From: Tricholoma matsutake
Taxonomy: Eukaryota; Basidiomycota; Agaricomycetes; Agaricales; Tricholomataceae
NCBI GenBank assembly: GCA_026075535.2
Contig: AP026545.1
Location: forward strand, 1,984,001 to 2,048,000
Length of the DNA: 64,000 nucleotides
Reading direction: 5' to 3'
Shown: in pieces, positions 11,701 through 24,600 of the stretch
Numbering within the stretch: the first letter of the stretch is position 1
How the letters are laid out: every line of letters starts with the position of its first letter
Program-made: the position numbers and the translations under genes
The notes under the pieces: generated by a model
Told to the model about the DNA's origin: nothing
Database searches by the model: none
What the model saw: only the letters and a program-made list of their open reading frames with translations

Positions 11701-12440
11701 GTCTATAACCCCCAATAATCAATCACAGCTTAACAAACTTCCATATCAATCACTTGTTGGCTGCTTACTATATTTGGCCATATCTATGTGTCCCAATATT
11801 GCCTATGCAGTCCAACAATTATCCCAATATCTTGACTGCTACTCCTTCAATCACTGGGGGACCACTATCAGACTGGTATGTTACCTGAAGGGGACAAGAG
11901 ACCTGAAACTTTATCTCGGAGGAGACAACCCTCTCACCCTCCATGTGTTCAGTGATTCTGACTGGGCTAATTGTCTTGACACGTGTCGCAGTGTTGGGGG
12001 ATATGTATGCTCTCTTGGCTCAGGCGCTATCTCCTGGACTGCCTGCAAACAGAAGGTAGTTGCCACATCCTTGTGTGAGGCAGAGTACATTGCAGCCTTT
12101 GAAGCTGCCAAGGAATGTGTGTGGTTACACACATTGCTTGCCTCTATCGATTACCAACAATTATTGCCAATGACTATCTATTGTGACAACTCTGCCACCA
12201 AGACCTTGTCCAAAGACCCCTCCTTCACTGCCGTGTTAAACATGTCGACATTAAATATCACTTTCTTTGCGAGCATGTCCAGTCCAATGACCTACACCTT
12301 ACATATGTCAATACCCAGGAAAATATTGCTGACATGTTCACTAAACCCCTTGATGTCAAACAATTTACTTACTTATGGGGTCACCTGGGCCCACGATAAC
12401 ACGATTCCATGCGAGGAGGAGGAGTACCACAGTGAGGAGG
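8724..12440 (+). pseudogene. Copia pol: protease, integrase, reverse transcriptase, RNase H (decayed)
   Basis: The protease active site DSGA lies near 9063 (FIIDSGATVHIS). The integrase core spans about 9655-10010, with WVDLSGPH, VDDY and TDNGEL; the GKACTMR stretch near 9980 carries an Arg-to-Cys change relative to the usual GKARTMR. Reverse transcriptase spans about 10790-11700. The usual YVDD is HVDN (near 11436), losing the second catalytic aspartate. RNase H spans about 11935-12230 (SDSDWA, SLCEAEYIA). A 1-nt deletion near 12228 shifts the last conserved block (RVKHVDIKYHFL, then DMFTKPL) into another frame. TGA stops at 9372, 9762, 9968, 10610 and 10639 all fall where arginine is expected. 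A frame break also separates 10789-11178 from 11069-12448. Confidence 0.9.
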
Positions 12441-12442
12441 AG

Positions 12443-12776
12443 TGTTGAGAGACACACCATGGAACGATGCATCACTTTTTGATGTGTGTGCTATTTTTAG
12501 CACAACCCTTTGATGCATACAAACAAACACCTTGTTTCCCTTTCTCATTCCCTCTTTGTCTGACTGAATATATATATATAGCTAGATACATTACCTGCCA
12601 CCTCAGTCACTTATACAAGGACTGAGGTGAGTATTATCTTAGAGTGTCGCTTCACCAGAGTTACTTACTGTACCTTAGTTTAGCCTTGTCTATTCTAGGT
12701 ACAGTGCAGTTTGTATCTAAGTCACTTATACAAGGACTGAGTTTAGCCTTGTCTATTCTAGGATTCATTTTCTACA
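12443..12776 (+). repeat. 3' LTR of the copia element
   Basis: Near-identical to 7361-7693, with about ten differences that are mostly transitions and a 1-nt indel in the TTTTT run. It is followed directly by the TCAGA target duplication. Confidence 0.93.
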
Positions 12777-13032
12777 TCAGAGTGCCATTGTCTGCAAATA
12801 GTTAACTGTGTATAATTTTATACTTCCAAAATAGATCTCTAGAAGATTCTGGCTTGCATATGATCAAATATTGTTATTTCTCAGTACAACACTTCAGAGG
12901 ACATGTTGAATAAAAATTTACTTGGTAGTAAACTCCTAAGACCATTTATATACACTTCCTTCACTAAAATATATGCTAGAAAGCCATTGTGGAAGCCATA
13001 AAATGATTGTGACATCAAATTTGCTCATGTTT

Positions 13033-15160
13033 ATCAAATTTCAGCAACTGTCAAGCTTTATGCAAAGCGCTGTAAACCTAAATTAAAGAAAATGAGCAAA
13101 TATGAAAAGACTTATCAGAGGCCCAAATGACAATAGACATGTCCCCATTGCAGTGTGATGCAGCCCATTGCAGGAGTCATGGCTGCAGCTGTTAATAGGT
13201 GTCTGGTGGCAGTAGAAGGGAGTCAGGGTTGTGTCAGTGTTGTGGTGGATTGATTGGGTGTTGGCTGTTGCCATGTTAAGCCAACCCATGACACTGTGCC
13301 ACAGGTCACAATAATCAGCAACTATTATCATGTGACTCAGATGTCTCACTCGATCAGCTAAGATTACAAAGCTACTTTATTACATAACTAAGGATCAGCA
13401 TGGGTGACACCATGGGTTAAGTTTCATGTATGCACCATACCCATAGCCACCCCCATAGCCACGGGTATGGGTTTGAGCCATGGTATTTATCAGAGACCAC
13501 AGAGGAAACACCATGGTGTTTTAGTAGTTTTCCAGCTCATTTCCATTCAGATAACATTGTATTAGGAAATAAATAGATATAGGACAATGTTGACAGCCAG
13601 GGAAGTGGTGCATTTCAGATATCAGGGTTGCCAGAGTTGGCTGCTTCAATGCAAGGGAGGGTTTATCCATTGTCCATTGTCATCGCTGGACCCTGACATC
13701 TGTTGTGGCCTGTCTCTGTCATATATGCTATCCCATATGTGAGTGGATTCCAGATTTGTGAGAGGAATGGCTGATCTGTTGCTAAGATACAGCATTTCAC
13801 GTTTTTGGGGAGTAGCAGGAGAGCCACTGAGCATGAATGGCTGAACCATTTGGAATAGAAACTGGGGACAATAAAGATGTGCTATATGACAGATGGATTC
13901 CAAGTTTGTGAGAGGAAAGGTTCATCCTCTACTGGGATAGAGTATTTCAAAGTACTACCCATGAAAACCCATGACACCATGGGTATGGGTATGGTATAAC
14001 ACAGGTTGAGTATTTTAGGTACCATACCCATACCTGTATAACCCATGACCTAAACACCACAGGTTTACCCACATGCATGATGATCCCTATACATAACTAT
14101 GCCAAATGTCAACTGCTAGTCAACTGCGAGTTAACCATGAGTCAACCGCAAGTCAACTACAAGTTAACTACAAGTTAACTGCCTCAGGGTTTGCCCATTG
14201 TGATATCTCATAGCAGAAGGAATCCAGTTTCTTTACAACTGTTTGTCTTGTCTGTATGTGTGCCATTATCATTTGTCATGTTAACATTACACATAACAGT
14301 GTTAGTAAAGAAAAGATAAGGACACAAACACACAAATAAAAACACACTGAGGAGCCATCATCCTCCCTACATTAGTTGCCATGGCTGCTTCCCATGCCTC
14401 CTCTCCTCTTGTTCATCATTGTTCTGTTCCCAGCAGCAGTCACTGCTGAATAGCCACTGTGTTACTATAGTAGACAATAGGAAAAAATTTCAGTGAAAAA
14501 AAAGAAAAAGACAAAAGAAAACACACTGGAAGTTTGAGAGGTAGTGCCTCCTGAACTTTGACCTGTACCTTGTTCCTTTCTCCTTGTGTTTGTTGCCATT
14601 TCTGTGGGTAGTGGTGGGTATATGTCATGTGTTATCAATTGTGTACTAGGCTGTTGGAGTTTCAAACTCCAAAAGTGCAATGTAATGATTGTCAGCATTT
14701 CTCAACTGATTTTAAGAAAATTAGAGCATATTTGCAACCACCAAACAGACACTTCCATCAAAAAATTGGTTTGTCCAAATCAGGCTTTGGCAACAAGACA
14801 TCATCTTTCTGAGAGCTTCCACAGCCCACCTATGCACTACTGGTTTGCACAGTATGTTATGGGTATATAATAGAAACATATCCTAAGCTCAAACAAGATT
14901 TTCAAAGGTGATGTGGATGAACAGACATCAAGCAGCAAGTTGGGAAAACCTGAGTGATGATGCCAAATCAGGTTCACAAAAAGAAACATGGACCCTGCTG
15001 TAAGGGGACTATGGGGAACTCGGGGGGGTGCCCTGTGTGTTTCTCCTATTTTTTATGTTCATCCTATATTTTTCCTTACTTCATTTCCCTCTATTCTTCA
15101 TTTTCTATGATTTTTCCTTATTTTATTACTAATTTCCCTTTCTATCACATTCGTGCATGT
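13033..15160. other. Non-coding stretch, low-complexity repeats, no gene seen
   Basis: No conserved ORF was found on either strand. Clusters of CCATACCCATA / TATGGGTATGG occur at 13390-13490 and 13970-14050. A pair of related ~60-bp segments (GGATTCCARRTTTGTGAGAGGAA) lies at 13745 and 13885. An 11-bp tandem array lies at 14107-14183. The rest looks like decayed intergenic or transposon DNA. Confidence 0.6.
14107..14183 (+). repeat. Seven imperfect 11-bp tandem repeats (AGTCAACTGCG type)
   Basis: Consecutive 11-mers are variants of AGTCAACTRCR / AGTTAACTACA. Differences between units are mainly C/T and A/G transitions. This is a short minisatellite with no coding context. Confidence 0.7.
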
Positions 15161-15743
15161 TGTTAAGTACTGAACTTGAAGGGGAAGTCATCGGAATTCT
15201 GGTTGTACCCAGATGATAGAAGTTGTAGAGGATGGATCGAGTAAGACAGGGAATCCTATGGAAATCTGGGGCAGGGTTTACTTGATGTGTCATACCAATT
15301 GGGGAGCAGAAAGGACTTGGCTTCAACTTATAAGAAGTTGCGCCCTTCTCCTCATCAAGTGTCCTAATTTCAAGGCGAGGGTAAGAAAGATGACCAGAGG
15401 TCTGGAGAATTTCTGGAGAGGATGAGTAAGAGTTCGAGATTGACTTAAGAACGTAATTGGAGTTTTAAAGAGGATAAGATTAAGTGGGAGACTTGGTTGA
15501 TTTACAAACTGGTGATACAAAACAAAAGTAGCTAGCTTAAATACTAAAGTCGGAGTTTCCGAGGCTGTGGTTAATACAAAAACCAGCTTCCGAGGCAAAT
15601 CCTGAAACCGTTTCACCTAGTTGGAAATGAGGGAATTTTGCCTCTAGGCAGTGCTGCTGATAGGAGGTGGGCTGTGATGTAAGGCACCCAGGAAGAGGGG
15701 TGGAAAACAATCGGAAGTCCAGTCAGAAGAATCACTCTTGACA
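15161..15743 (-). repeat. 3' LTR of element B
   Basis: It is the near-identical partner of 28046-28629. Differences are almost all C/T or G/A. The minus-strand polypurine tract lies immediately beyond 15743. Confidence 0.92.
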
Positions 15744-15881
15744 GTATTTCCCCCTTAGTGCCGAGCCTATGAGGCACATGAAGGTTCGAATCCAAATTGG
15801 GTAGGTTGATTTTGATGTTGATGGGTTCCCAGGGTTTTTTTTTTCAACCACCACCACACCCCTTCACTCCCTTTGACCAAG

Positions 15882-16590
15882 ATGTCCACTGTCCCCTCGT
15901 ATGCAAAAAAGATAGCGGCCATCAAGGCCCAGCAGGAGTGATTGATGGAAGAGCTCCAGTTGGAAGAAGAGGCCAGGGAAGCTGAGGAGCGCCAAGCAGC
16001 TGAGGAGGCTGCCAAAGTGGAGGCGGCTAGGGTGGAGGCTGAGAAAAAGGCTGCAGAGGAGGAACGGAAGAAGACTGCTGCTGCTAAGAGGGCGGAAAAG
16101 AAGCAGAAAGCTGGAGAAGTGGAGCCTGAAGAGGCTGAAGGGAGCTCCCCCCCCCAAGAAGAAGGCAAAAGGAAAGGTGAGAGTGGAGGTGCCCGAGAAT
16201 GAAGTCCCCTTGCAGCTACAAGCCGCTATTTCATGCAAAAGATGAGTTGCTTTTTATTCTTGTTGCCTTTGTATGCTGACTCCTAGTAGATGTTCAAATC
16301 AAAAGTTGTCGTGTTTCCAGATGGGAACCCGGGGTTGGGCCTGCAAGCCCTGCACAAAAGTGAAGCACAAGTGTGAAGAGGTGGTGTGGGAGGGCCAGGT
16401 GTTGCAGGCGGGACCTGGGCTAGGGGAGAACGAGGGAGTGATGGAGTTGCTTAAGGAGTTGGTGGGGGTGGTAAAAGGGGTGAAGAAAGAAATGCAGGAA
16501 CTCCGGGAGCTCTGGGTGATAAGTGAGGGTGTGATCGGCATCCAAGAAATGATGTCAGACATTGGATCCGGAGTGGAACCAGGAGTCTGA
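15882..16590 (+). pseudogene. Antisense coiled-coil / zinc-cluster ORF inside element B
   Basis: On the plus strand, opposite to pol, ATG 15882 starts MSTVPSYAKKIAAIKAQQE. A TGA at 15939 breaks it, then a strong coiled coil rich in E, A and K continues (15942-16140). A frameshift at the nine-C run near 16148 leads to PPPKKKAKGKVRVEVP and an SCKR motif near 16230. A probable small intron follows, then QMGTRGWACKPCTKVKHKCEE (16320-16380), a CxxC-x6-C pattern resembling a fungal zinc cluster, and a second coiled coil to 16590. Similar coiled-coil plus cysteine-cluster ORFs occur in mushroom gypsy elements. It sits between the chromodomain end and the 3' LTR. Function unknown; binding to nucleic acid is a guess. 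Confidence 0.65.
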
Positions 16591-16727
16591 GGAGGGAGAG
16601 GATGAAGAAGAAGAGGGTGAAGAGGAGGAGGAGTTGGAGGTACAAGGGGAGCTGCCAGGACTCACTGATGAAGCAGGGGGTGAGGGAGTAGGGGAGGAGT
16701 AGGAAATGGGTGGGGAATCCGGAGTTT

Positions 16728-19223
16728 TCATTTAAATTTTCTAATAATAATTTTTGAGGATCTTGTTTTGAAAAGAAGGGTGTTAAGTGGAAAGAGGTCT
16801 GGGTTTCCCTGGGTAACAAGTGTGAAAGTCCATAACAAGTTCCTGGGCATGATCAAGTTCCATAGCTGGAAGCCAGGAGGTTTCTTTGTCAGTTCCTTGG
16901 TAACCTTCCCACTGTACGAAATAGAGTAACTTGCATCAATGGCGGTTGTCAATCTTTGAATTGAGGATTTCCGCAATCTCATACTCCAGTTTGTTGTCTA
17001 TAATGACTGGAGGAGGTGGAGGTTGAATACGATTAGGAATTGTGTTGGGAGTGTCTTCTTCTAGTTGGGAGAGATGGAATACCGGGTGGACACCCTGGAG
17101 GTGATCCAGAAGTCAAAGAGTAACCGAGTGAGTACCCGGACAGGCAATGATCTCAAAAGGGCCATAGAACTTTTCTGAGAGCTTCTTGGAGGGTCTTGTA
17201 GTGTGTAGGTGCTCGCCTTTGACAAAAGTGTAATCACTGATTTTGAAGTCAGGAGCGGGTGCCCAGCATTTGTCTGCAGGACCTTGATAGTGCTTCTGTG
17301 CTTCTGAGAGTTGCTTCCGGAGTTCCTGGTGGAGATCATCAAGGTCAACCACAAAATGGCATGCACGTTGCGAGGCTAGTTCATGCTCTGGGCAAACCAT
17401 GATGTTTGGGTGGTAATCCTTGTTGGCGAAGAAGGGTGAAACTCCGGTGGAAGCTGAGGGAGCATTGTTGTATGCAAATTCCCCCAAGGGTAAAAGCTGG
17501 GACCAGTTGTCCTGTTGGTAGTTGCAGAAGATCTGCAAGTACTGTTCGAGGGTCTGGTTGAGGCATTCAGTTTGTCCATCACCTTCTGGATGGTAACCTG
17601 AAGTGAAATGGATTTTCATGTCCAGGGCTTGCCCAAGAGAGTGGAAGAAATGGGAAATGAACTCGGAACCCCAGTTGCAGGTGACGTGGGATGGAACACT
17701 GTGTTTGGAGAAGACATGCATGATGAAGAGATTAGTGAGTTCTTGTGCCATGATTTCGTTTACTGTGGGGATGAAGATACCCTGTTTGGAGAGTCGGTCT
17801 ACAATGACTAGGATGGCAGTGTGACCATTGGAGTCTGGTAACTGTTCAATGAAGTCCATAGAAATTGAGTTCCAAGGCCTTTCCAGGACTGGAAGTTGCT
17901 TCAGAAATCCATAGGGTTTGTGTCAGGGAGATTTGGAGTGTTTGCAGGTAGTACAAGACTTGCAAAAGTCCTGCACAAAGGTGTGGAGATTGGGCCAGAT
18001 GTATTCCCATCGGATAAGCTGAAGAGTCTTGTTTTGCCCATAGTGACCTGAGAGGATGTGGTCATGCTTGTATTGTAAGACTTTAAGATGGAGGTCCACA
18101 ACATCTGGAATGCAAATCTGGTTGAAGTGGCAGAGAAGTCCACTGTCATCTAGAGACCAATTTGGGGTGGATGGTGAAGGAAGGTGTGAGGAGGAGATGG
18201 GATCAAGAGGAAGTGAAGATTGAATATTGTTGTGGAGTCTTTCAACATACATGAGAATGGCTTGACGGAGGATAGGAGTAGCAAGGAAAGTGGCTTGGAG
18301 GGAGGATGTGAGTTGTTCTTGAGTAAAGACTGGACGGAAGTTGCTCAGATTTACCGAGGCAAAGTTGCTATTTCCCCCTTTGCGGTAGACATCCCAGTGT
18401 CTAGTGAGCACATTGGGTTTAGCCCCTAGTTTACCAGGGCAGAAGCAGATGGCAAGGTTGAACTGTGAAAGGTATTCTGACCACCAAGCTTGATGACAAG
18501 TAAGGAGTTTTGTGGTACTGAAGTATTCCAAGTTTTTGTGATCCGTGACCACATCTATTGGATTTCCGGAACCTTTGAGGTACTGTTGCCAGTGTTTGAA
18601 AGCTTCAAAGATAGCAAGAAGTTCCTTATCGTGGGTGTCATAGTTCAATTCAGCTGGGTTGAAGGAACGAGAGTGGAATGCAACTGGGTGGATTTCTCCA
18701 TCTGAGGTATAGATGGAAAGGATTGCCGCTAAGGCGTAATCTGAGGTGTCTGTCTCCAAGATAATGCGGGAATCTGGTAGCCATTGAGTGAGTATTGGGG
18801 CATGAGTGAATTCTTCTTTTAGTTTGTGGAAGGCTTCTTGACATTTCTTGCCACCAAAGTCCCAAGGCATATGTTTCTGGGTGAGTCTGGTGAGCGGAAT
18901 GACGATGTTGGAATATCTGTGGATGAACTGTCGGTAGAAGTTGCAGAATCCCAGGAAGGATTGGATATCCTTAACCTTTTGAGGTTCAGGCCAGTCGAGG
19001 ATGGTTTTGACTTTATCTTTGGACATCCGGAGCCCATCTGGAGAGAGGATGAACCCCAAGTATTCCACACTGTCTTTATGGAACTTGCATTTCTGTGGAG
19101 CAGTGTAGAGGCCATTCTTCTGGAGTCTCCGGAGGACTTCCTTGATGTGAGCCTTGTGTTGACTCATGTCATTGGAGTAGATTAGGATATCATCGAGATA
19201 GACAATGACACTGACATCTAATA
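16728..19223 (-). pseudogene. Element B pol: RT palm to RNase H, integrase, chromodomain (3' part)
   Basis: Read on the minus strand, it begins abruptly at VSVIVYLDDILIYS (catalytic YLDD near 19,200), exactly beside an LTR insertion at 19,224. It continues through the RT connection (LGFILSPDGL, FLGFCNFYRQFI) and RNase H (ETDTSDYALAAIL). The integrase zinc domain (H near 18,060; CKSCTTCKHSK near 17,940) follows, then the catalytic core (MDFIEQLPDS, GYHPEGDGQTECLNQ) at 17,859-17,500. The C-terminal chromodomain (YEIAEILNSKID, YFVQWEGY, KETSWLPAMEL) is at about 17,000-16,800. Frame breaks lie near 17,925, 17,110 and 16,960. The first third of RT is missing. Confidence 0.9.
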
Positions 19224-20546
19224 TGTTACAATTTTCCTTGTAACTCATGGAACCCGACAGACCCAACGTACCCAACGATCCCCTCCAGACAGGAGGCACC
19301 CCCTGATTCATGCTTAGAGCATGTCCTTGACACCAGACACACACATGATGCATGCCGACAACATGCATTTGATCCCCTTCCCATGGAAGGCACCCTTGAT
19401 GCATGGTGACTCCATGCACCCAAACCCATTCCCACACATGCTGTGATACGACAGCCCTTTGACATGAGGTCCATGATGTCGGACTCTCACAATCGACATG
19501 CTGCGCTGCAGCGTGTCCTTGACATCGGATCCTTGGCATCGGATCCGTGACATCGGACGCCTCATGCAAGGCATGAGGCTTATTGTTTCTATTCTTACTT
19601 GGTATGCATCTATCTTTCCAATTGGATGATAAGGACCTCCCTTGTAGTATAAGTACTGCAACTCGTAGTTGTTAGGAAACCACCCCATTACCTAATAAAA
19701 TTTCATTTTTATTTTATTATGTCAAATTACGCTACATGATGCCAAATGATGCTACACTTTGATAGCGTGAGAATTTTATTTCACATGCATCAAAATGTAC
19801 ACGCATGTACGAGTGCATCGGTAACAACAATGTACAATATATGTAACATAGTATATAAACCCTAAATATATGCCTAGGGGACCCCAGTTGTGTTCTCTTA
19901 GGTATTCCACCTACAATTTCGGTGTGAAAGGCCTATCTCAACAAACTCACCTATTAATAACCCCTTGCATCAAAATCATCAGTTCCCCCATCATGAGCGT
20001 GGATCCTGCCCCCTTCTTGTAGAGAGAACCTGCACGGTCTTAGCTAGCAGATAGTGGGTGTTGCCCTAACAGAAGAACACAACTTCCCATATCAGTGCGC
20101 CTTCTCTTACTTGCACATGTGTCATTGTTTCACTGCACCACATCCGATTACTCATCCTTTTGGCACGAGCTGGAAGTACTTGTACATACATAATCTACCT
20201 TTTCTTTCATAAGCCGACGCCAGGCCTTGCCTTACATTGTGACTGCCAGTGATTGAGAGGCAGCGCTCATCATTAGGACAGCTGCAACCAGACAACCGAT
20301 TGGATCTGGTTTAGTTATGATTTACATCACTCTATTCAGACGACTATTTTAGTTACAAGCCAAATTCAGTGTTATCCCTGAGATCAGGCACTGTTGGAAG
20401 GGTTATTGATCTGAAGTGTCAAATTAGGTGCCTGACAAACAATGAACAAATGACAAACCATCACGTGACCCATAAACATTTGAAGAGGTCTCAAAGAAAA
20501 AATCTTGAATTTGTTGAAGAAGTGATTCATCACAGATTCTACAATT

Positions 20547-21644
20547 ATGTCTGAACCTTCAACTTCTAATCCCGGCCCTAATCCTGTTCCCACACCAGCA
20601 CTAGAGGTGAAAATTGATGCGCTTACAGTGCAAATGTTGCAATTAGTGTCAGTGTTGGCAGCACCACAGCCCAAACAAGTGGAAGTACAACCAGAGACGA
20701 CAGGAGAAAGAGATGATGAGATGGAGGAGATGGTGAAGTGGATATTGCAGGAGGATGAGATGGTGGAGAAATCTGGAAATGGAAAAGCGCGCTTACCTAA
20801 GTATGTGCCCCTGCAAATCTTTGACAGTACCATGGAGAATACAAAATCCTTCATCAGCTCTATAGTATTGTACATCCATGGGAGGAAGCCAGAGTTTCAT
20901 ACAGCTGAGTCTAGGATTATGTTTGCTCTCTCATACATCCAGGGGGGAAAAGCACAGTTCTGGAGAAATGAGGCTATTAATCAAATTGCTGTGGGAAATA
21001 AACCATTTGCAACCTTCAAGGAATTTCTGGAGAGATTGGAGGCACAGTTTGGAGACCCTAATCCAAAGGCGACAGCCAATGCTAAATTAAAGACCATGCA
21101 CCAAGGTTCCCTAATGGCAGATGAATTTATTTTGCAGTTCAAAGCAGAAGCTTTGCAAATGGACATGGGAGAAGCCGCGTTGGTAGAGTTTTTGAAAGCA
21201 GGATTAAATCCCTCTTTATTCAAGTCTATCTACTGACTACCTTCTATGCCAGAGAAGTTGGACGAGTGGTATAATTGGGAAATGCACCTTGACCAGCAAT
21301 ATTGGCAGGAACAGGTGGAGTCAAAGTTGATGTACAGAAGTAGTAAATTTGGAAAGTCATCAGGAGAAAAGTCCAAGAAAGGAAAGGCACCTCAGGTGCA
21401 AGCTCTGAGGGCACAGCCACCAGCCATGGCAGTGACACCTATAGTTACGGAGTCAGCAGCACCAGCAGAGGCAATGGAGGTTGATCAAGCAGGGAGACAA
21501 GCCCCACTTAAATGTTTTAACTGTGGGCAGTTAGGACACATTTCTAGGAATTGTAGGCAGAAAAGAAAGATTAGGGAAGCTACAATTGAGGAAGTGAAGC
21601 TGGAGGAAGGCAAGCAGAAGAATTTTGTGGAAGAGTCCCAGTGA
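20547..21644 (+). pseudogene. Element C gag with CCHC zinc knuckle
   Basis: ATG 20547 starts MSEPSTSNPGPN. A retrotransposon Gag capsid region follows (IMFALSYIQGGKAQFWRNE, FGDPNPKATANAKL). One TGA at 21234 (SIY*LPS) replaces an expected arginine, and the frame then continues. The zinc knuckle CFNCGQLGHISRNC (C-x2-C-x4-H-x4-C) lies at about 21,513-21,555. The frame ends at 21,642; a shift there joins it to the protease frame. Confidence 0.92.
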
Positions 21645-21649
21645 AGGTT

Positions 21650-24600
21650 TCTCCATTGGTGACCCAGAATCATTACAATGTATTAGTATCTGAGGAAATC
21701 AGAAAAGGAAATCGAGGAGGAGTACAACTGTTCTGAATCATGTGACAAAAAGGAGTACAACTGTTGTCAATCACGTGACAAAGAAAATTGTCACACATCA
21801 TTTCCAAAAACCCCTAAATTCTTTATTTGCTCTGTGCGAATAGAACCCAAAATCATTTTGACTGTGGGACTGAAGACAGTGGACACACATTCAGCGATTG
21901 ATGTGGAAGCATTGCTTGATAGTGGTGCTACAGGATTATTTATTAATCGATCCTTAATTACCGGAAACAGTATTAACACATGCAAGCTGGTGCAACCTAT
22001 AATGGTGTACAATATTGACAGAACAGTCAATCATGGAGGAACTATCAAGGAGGAGGTGGTGACTATGGTCCTAAAGTATCAGGAGCATCAGGAGTGAGCA
22101 GTATTCGAAGTGTGCAATCTTGGGAAAACCAATCTAATAATAGGATGTCCATGGTTATGGAAGCATAATCCTGAAATTGATTGGAAAACTGGGAAAGTAC
22201 AAATGACTCATTGTCCTAAAGAATGTAATGTGTATGGGAGGAGGATGAAGAAGGAAAAAAGGAAAAAGAAAGAGAAAGAACATCCAAGAAAGTATTCTGT
22301 TACGATGGAGGAAGTGGAGGATGAGGAAATGCCAAATGAGGAAGTTCCGATCATGATCGAGAAAGAAGAGCAGAAGCAAACCTTTAGAGCAATTCGTGGA
22401 GGACAGTTGTGGGACAAGAATATTGTGAAGGTGGAGAAGCCAGTGGAGAAATGGGTGCCAAAAGTGTATCATGAATATCTGTCAGTGTTCCAGAAGAAGG
22501 AGTCTGAGCAAATGCCGGTGTGGAAGCCATGGGATCATGCGATCAAGATGAAGCCAGGGTTTGTGCCAAAGAAGTTGAAGGTATATCTGTTATCTCCGAT
22601 GGAACAAGAAGAAGTGGATGCATTCCTGAAGGAGCAATTGCGCAAAGGATATATACGACCTTTGAAATCACCACAGATGTCACCAATATTCTTCGTGCCA
22701 AAGAAAGACCAAAGGAAGAGGATGTGTACAGATTATAGGTATCTGAATGAGTGGACAGTGAAGAACGCGTACCCCCTGTCATTGATCTCAGAAATAATTG
22801 ACAAGGTGGGAAAAGCCAAGGTCTTTACAAAATTGGATTTACGATGGGGATACAACAATGTATGAATAAAGAAAGGAGATGAGTGGAAGGCTGCATTTGC
22901 CACGCATCGAGGATCCTTCGAGCCACTTGTCATGTTTTTTGGGATGACTAATAGTCCCCCGACCTTTCAAAATATGATGAATGACATTTTCAAGAACGTA
23001 ATAGACAAAGGTGTGGTAATAATATTTATTGATGACATTCTGATATTCACGGAGGATGAAGGAAATCATGAGGCAATAGTACAGGAGGTGTTACGGAGGT
23101 TGGCGGAGAATGATCTATTTTTGAAACCAGAGAAGTGTGTGTTTGGGGCAAGCAAGATTGAGTTCCTAGGATTATTGATCGGCCCTGACGGGATCAAGGT
23201 ACAGGCAATCACAGATTGGCCTGTGCCCACCTGTGTCAAGGAGGTTCAAGCCTTCTTGGGACTCGCAAATTATTATTGTCGCTTTGTGCACAATTTTTCT
23301 AAAATTGCTGCACCCTTACATAACCTTACACAAAAGGGAGTAGTATGGAGGTGGGGAGAGCAGCAGCAGACAGCATTTGAGGAGTTGAAGAGGAAGTTTG
23401 TGGAGGGACCAATATTAGCCCCAGTAGATTTCACATGCCCTTTGCGAATGGAATCTGATGCATCTGATTTTGCTACTGGAGCAGTATTATCAATGCTGTG
23501 CAAAGATGACAAATGGCATCCTTGTGCATACTTGTCAAAAGGGTTGAATGATGTGGAGAGGAATTATGATGTGCATGACAAAGAGATGTTGGGGATAATA
23601 TGAGCATTGGAGGCGTGGAGGCATTATTTGGAGGGATGTACGCATCAGATTGAGATCTGGACAGATCATCAAAATCTGCAATACTTCATGTCTGCTAAAA
23701 AGCTTAATCACCAGCAAGCACATTGGGCACTACTCCTATTGTGTTTCAATTTTCACTTGGTCCACAAAGTGGGAAGCTTAATGAGGAAAGCAGATGCATT
23801 ATCCAGACATATCGATCATAAAAGGGGGGTGGAGGAGGACAATAAAAATGTTACCTTACTCAAACCTGAATACTTTTGCATTTGTGCTATGCATCAAGGG
23901 CATCTATTAATAGATAGCTCGGAAACAGAAATGTTGTCTAAAATTAGACAATGTTCGGAAATGGATGATGAAGTAGTGGAAGCCATGAAAGCTCTGAAGG
24001 GAGAGAAGAAAGGTAATATCAAAGGAGATGAATGGGCTGAGGAACAAGGGTTGGTATTGTTTCGAGGAAAAGTGTATGTACCAAAGGATCAGGATTTGCG
24101 AAGGGAGATCGTCCGGTTACATCACAATATGCCGATTGCTGGACACCTAGAAAGATGGAGGACATTGGAATTAGTAATGAGAAATTATTGGTGGCCTGGA
24201 ATTTCAAAGTATGTGTTGGGGTATGTGGATGGATGTGATATGTGCATGAGGGGAAAGAAATTTCCAGAAAACTGCAGGAAAATTAATGCCAAACCCTATA
24301 CCTAAAGCGCCGTGGCAAGATATATCTGTGGATTTTATTACCGGATTACCTGAGGCTCAAGGGTATGATGCAATATTTGTAGTATGCGACCGCTTTACAA
24401 AGGAGGTCCATATTATTCCTACTACTATAGAAACCTCATCATTGGGCTTGGCACGCCTCTATCTAAATCAGGTATGGCGGTTACATGGGTTACCCAATAC
24501 TGTTATCTCCGATCGCAGACCACAATTTACTTCCATGTTTATGTGAGAACTAAACAACATATTGGGAATTCAAACTAAATTATCTACAGCATATCACCCG

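Larger units (their letters stand above)
7361..12776 (+). mobile_element. Ty1/copia LTR retrotransposon with perfect TSD TCAGA
   Basis: The 5' LTR is 7361-7693 and the 3' LTR 12443-12776, both TGTTGAGAGACACAC...TACA. Target duplication TCAGA is at 7356-7360 and 12777-12781. A purine tract (GTGAGGAGGAG) directly precedes the 3' LTR. The internal order gag, protease, integrase, reverse transcriptase, RNase H is that of Ty1/copia. The two LTRs differ at about ten sites, nearly all transitions, plus one 1-nt indel, so insertion is not recent. Several TGA codons and a frameshift inactivate the coding region. Confidence 0.95.
7264..13032. mobile_element. MITE with ~97-bp terminal inverted repeats, split by the copia element
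   Basis: The left arm 7264-7360 (starting AACATGAGCAAATTTGATGTCA) matches the reverse complement of 12932-13032 over about 97 bp. Both arms contain GTGAAGGAAGTGTA and the GGCTTTCTAGC block. Removing the copia element and one copy of its TCAGA duplication leaves a MITE of about 350 bp. No ORF survives inside. The autonomous family is not identified, and the flanks give no clear target duplication. Confidence 0.75.

Noticed and set aside
15942..16202. Host gene for a coiled-coil protein
   Set aside because: It lies wholly inside element B between pol and the LTR and carries a stop and a frameshift, so it is treated as an element ORF.
16861..16880. Another AAGCC hairpin (GCTGGAAGCCAGG)
   Set aside because: The stem is only about four pairs and lies in coding sequence of element B; likely chance.
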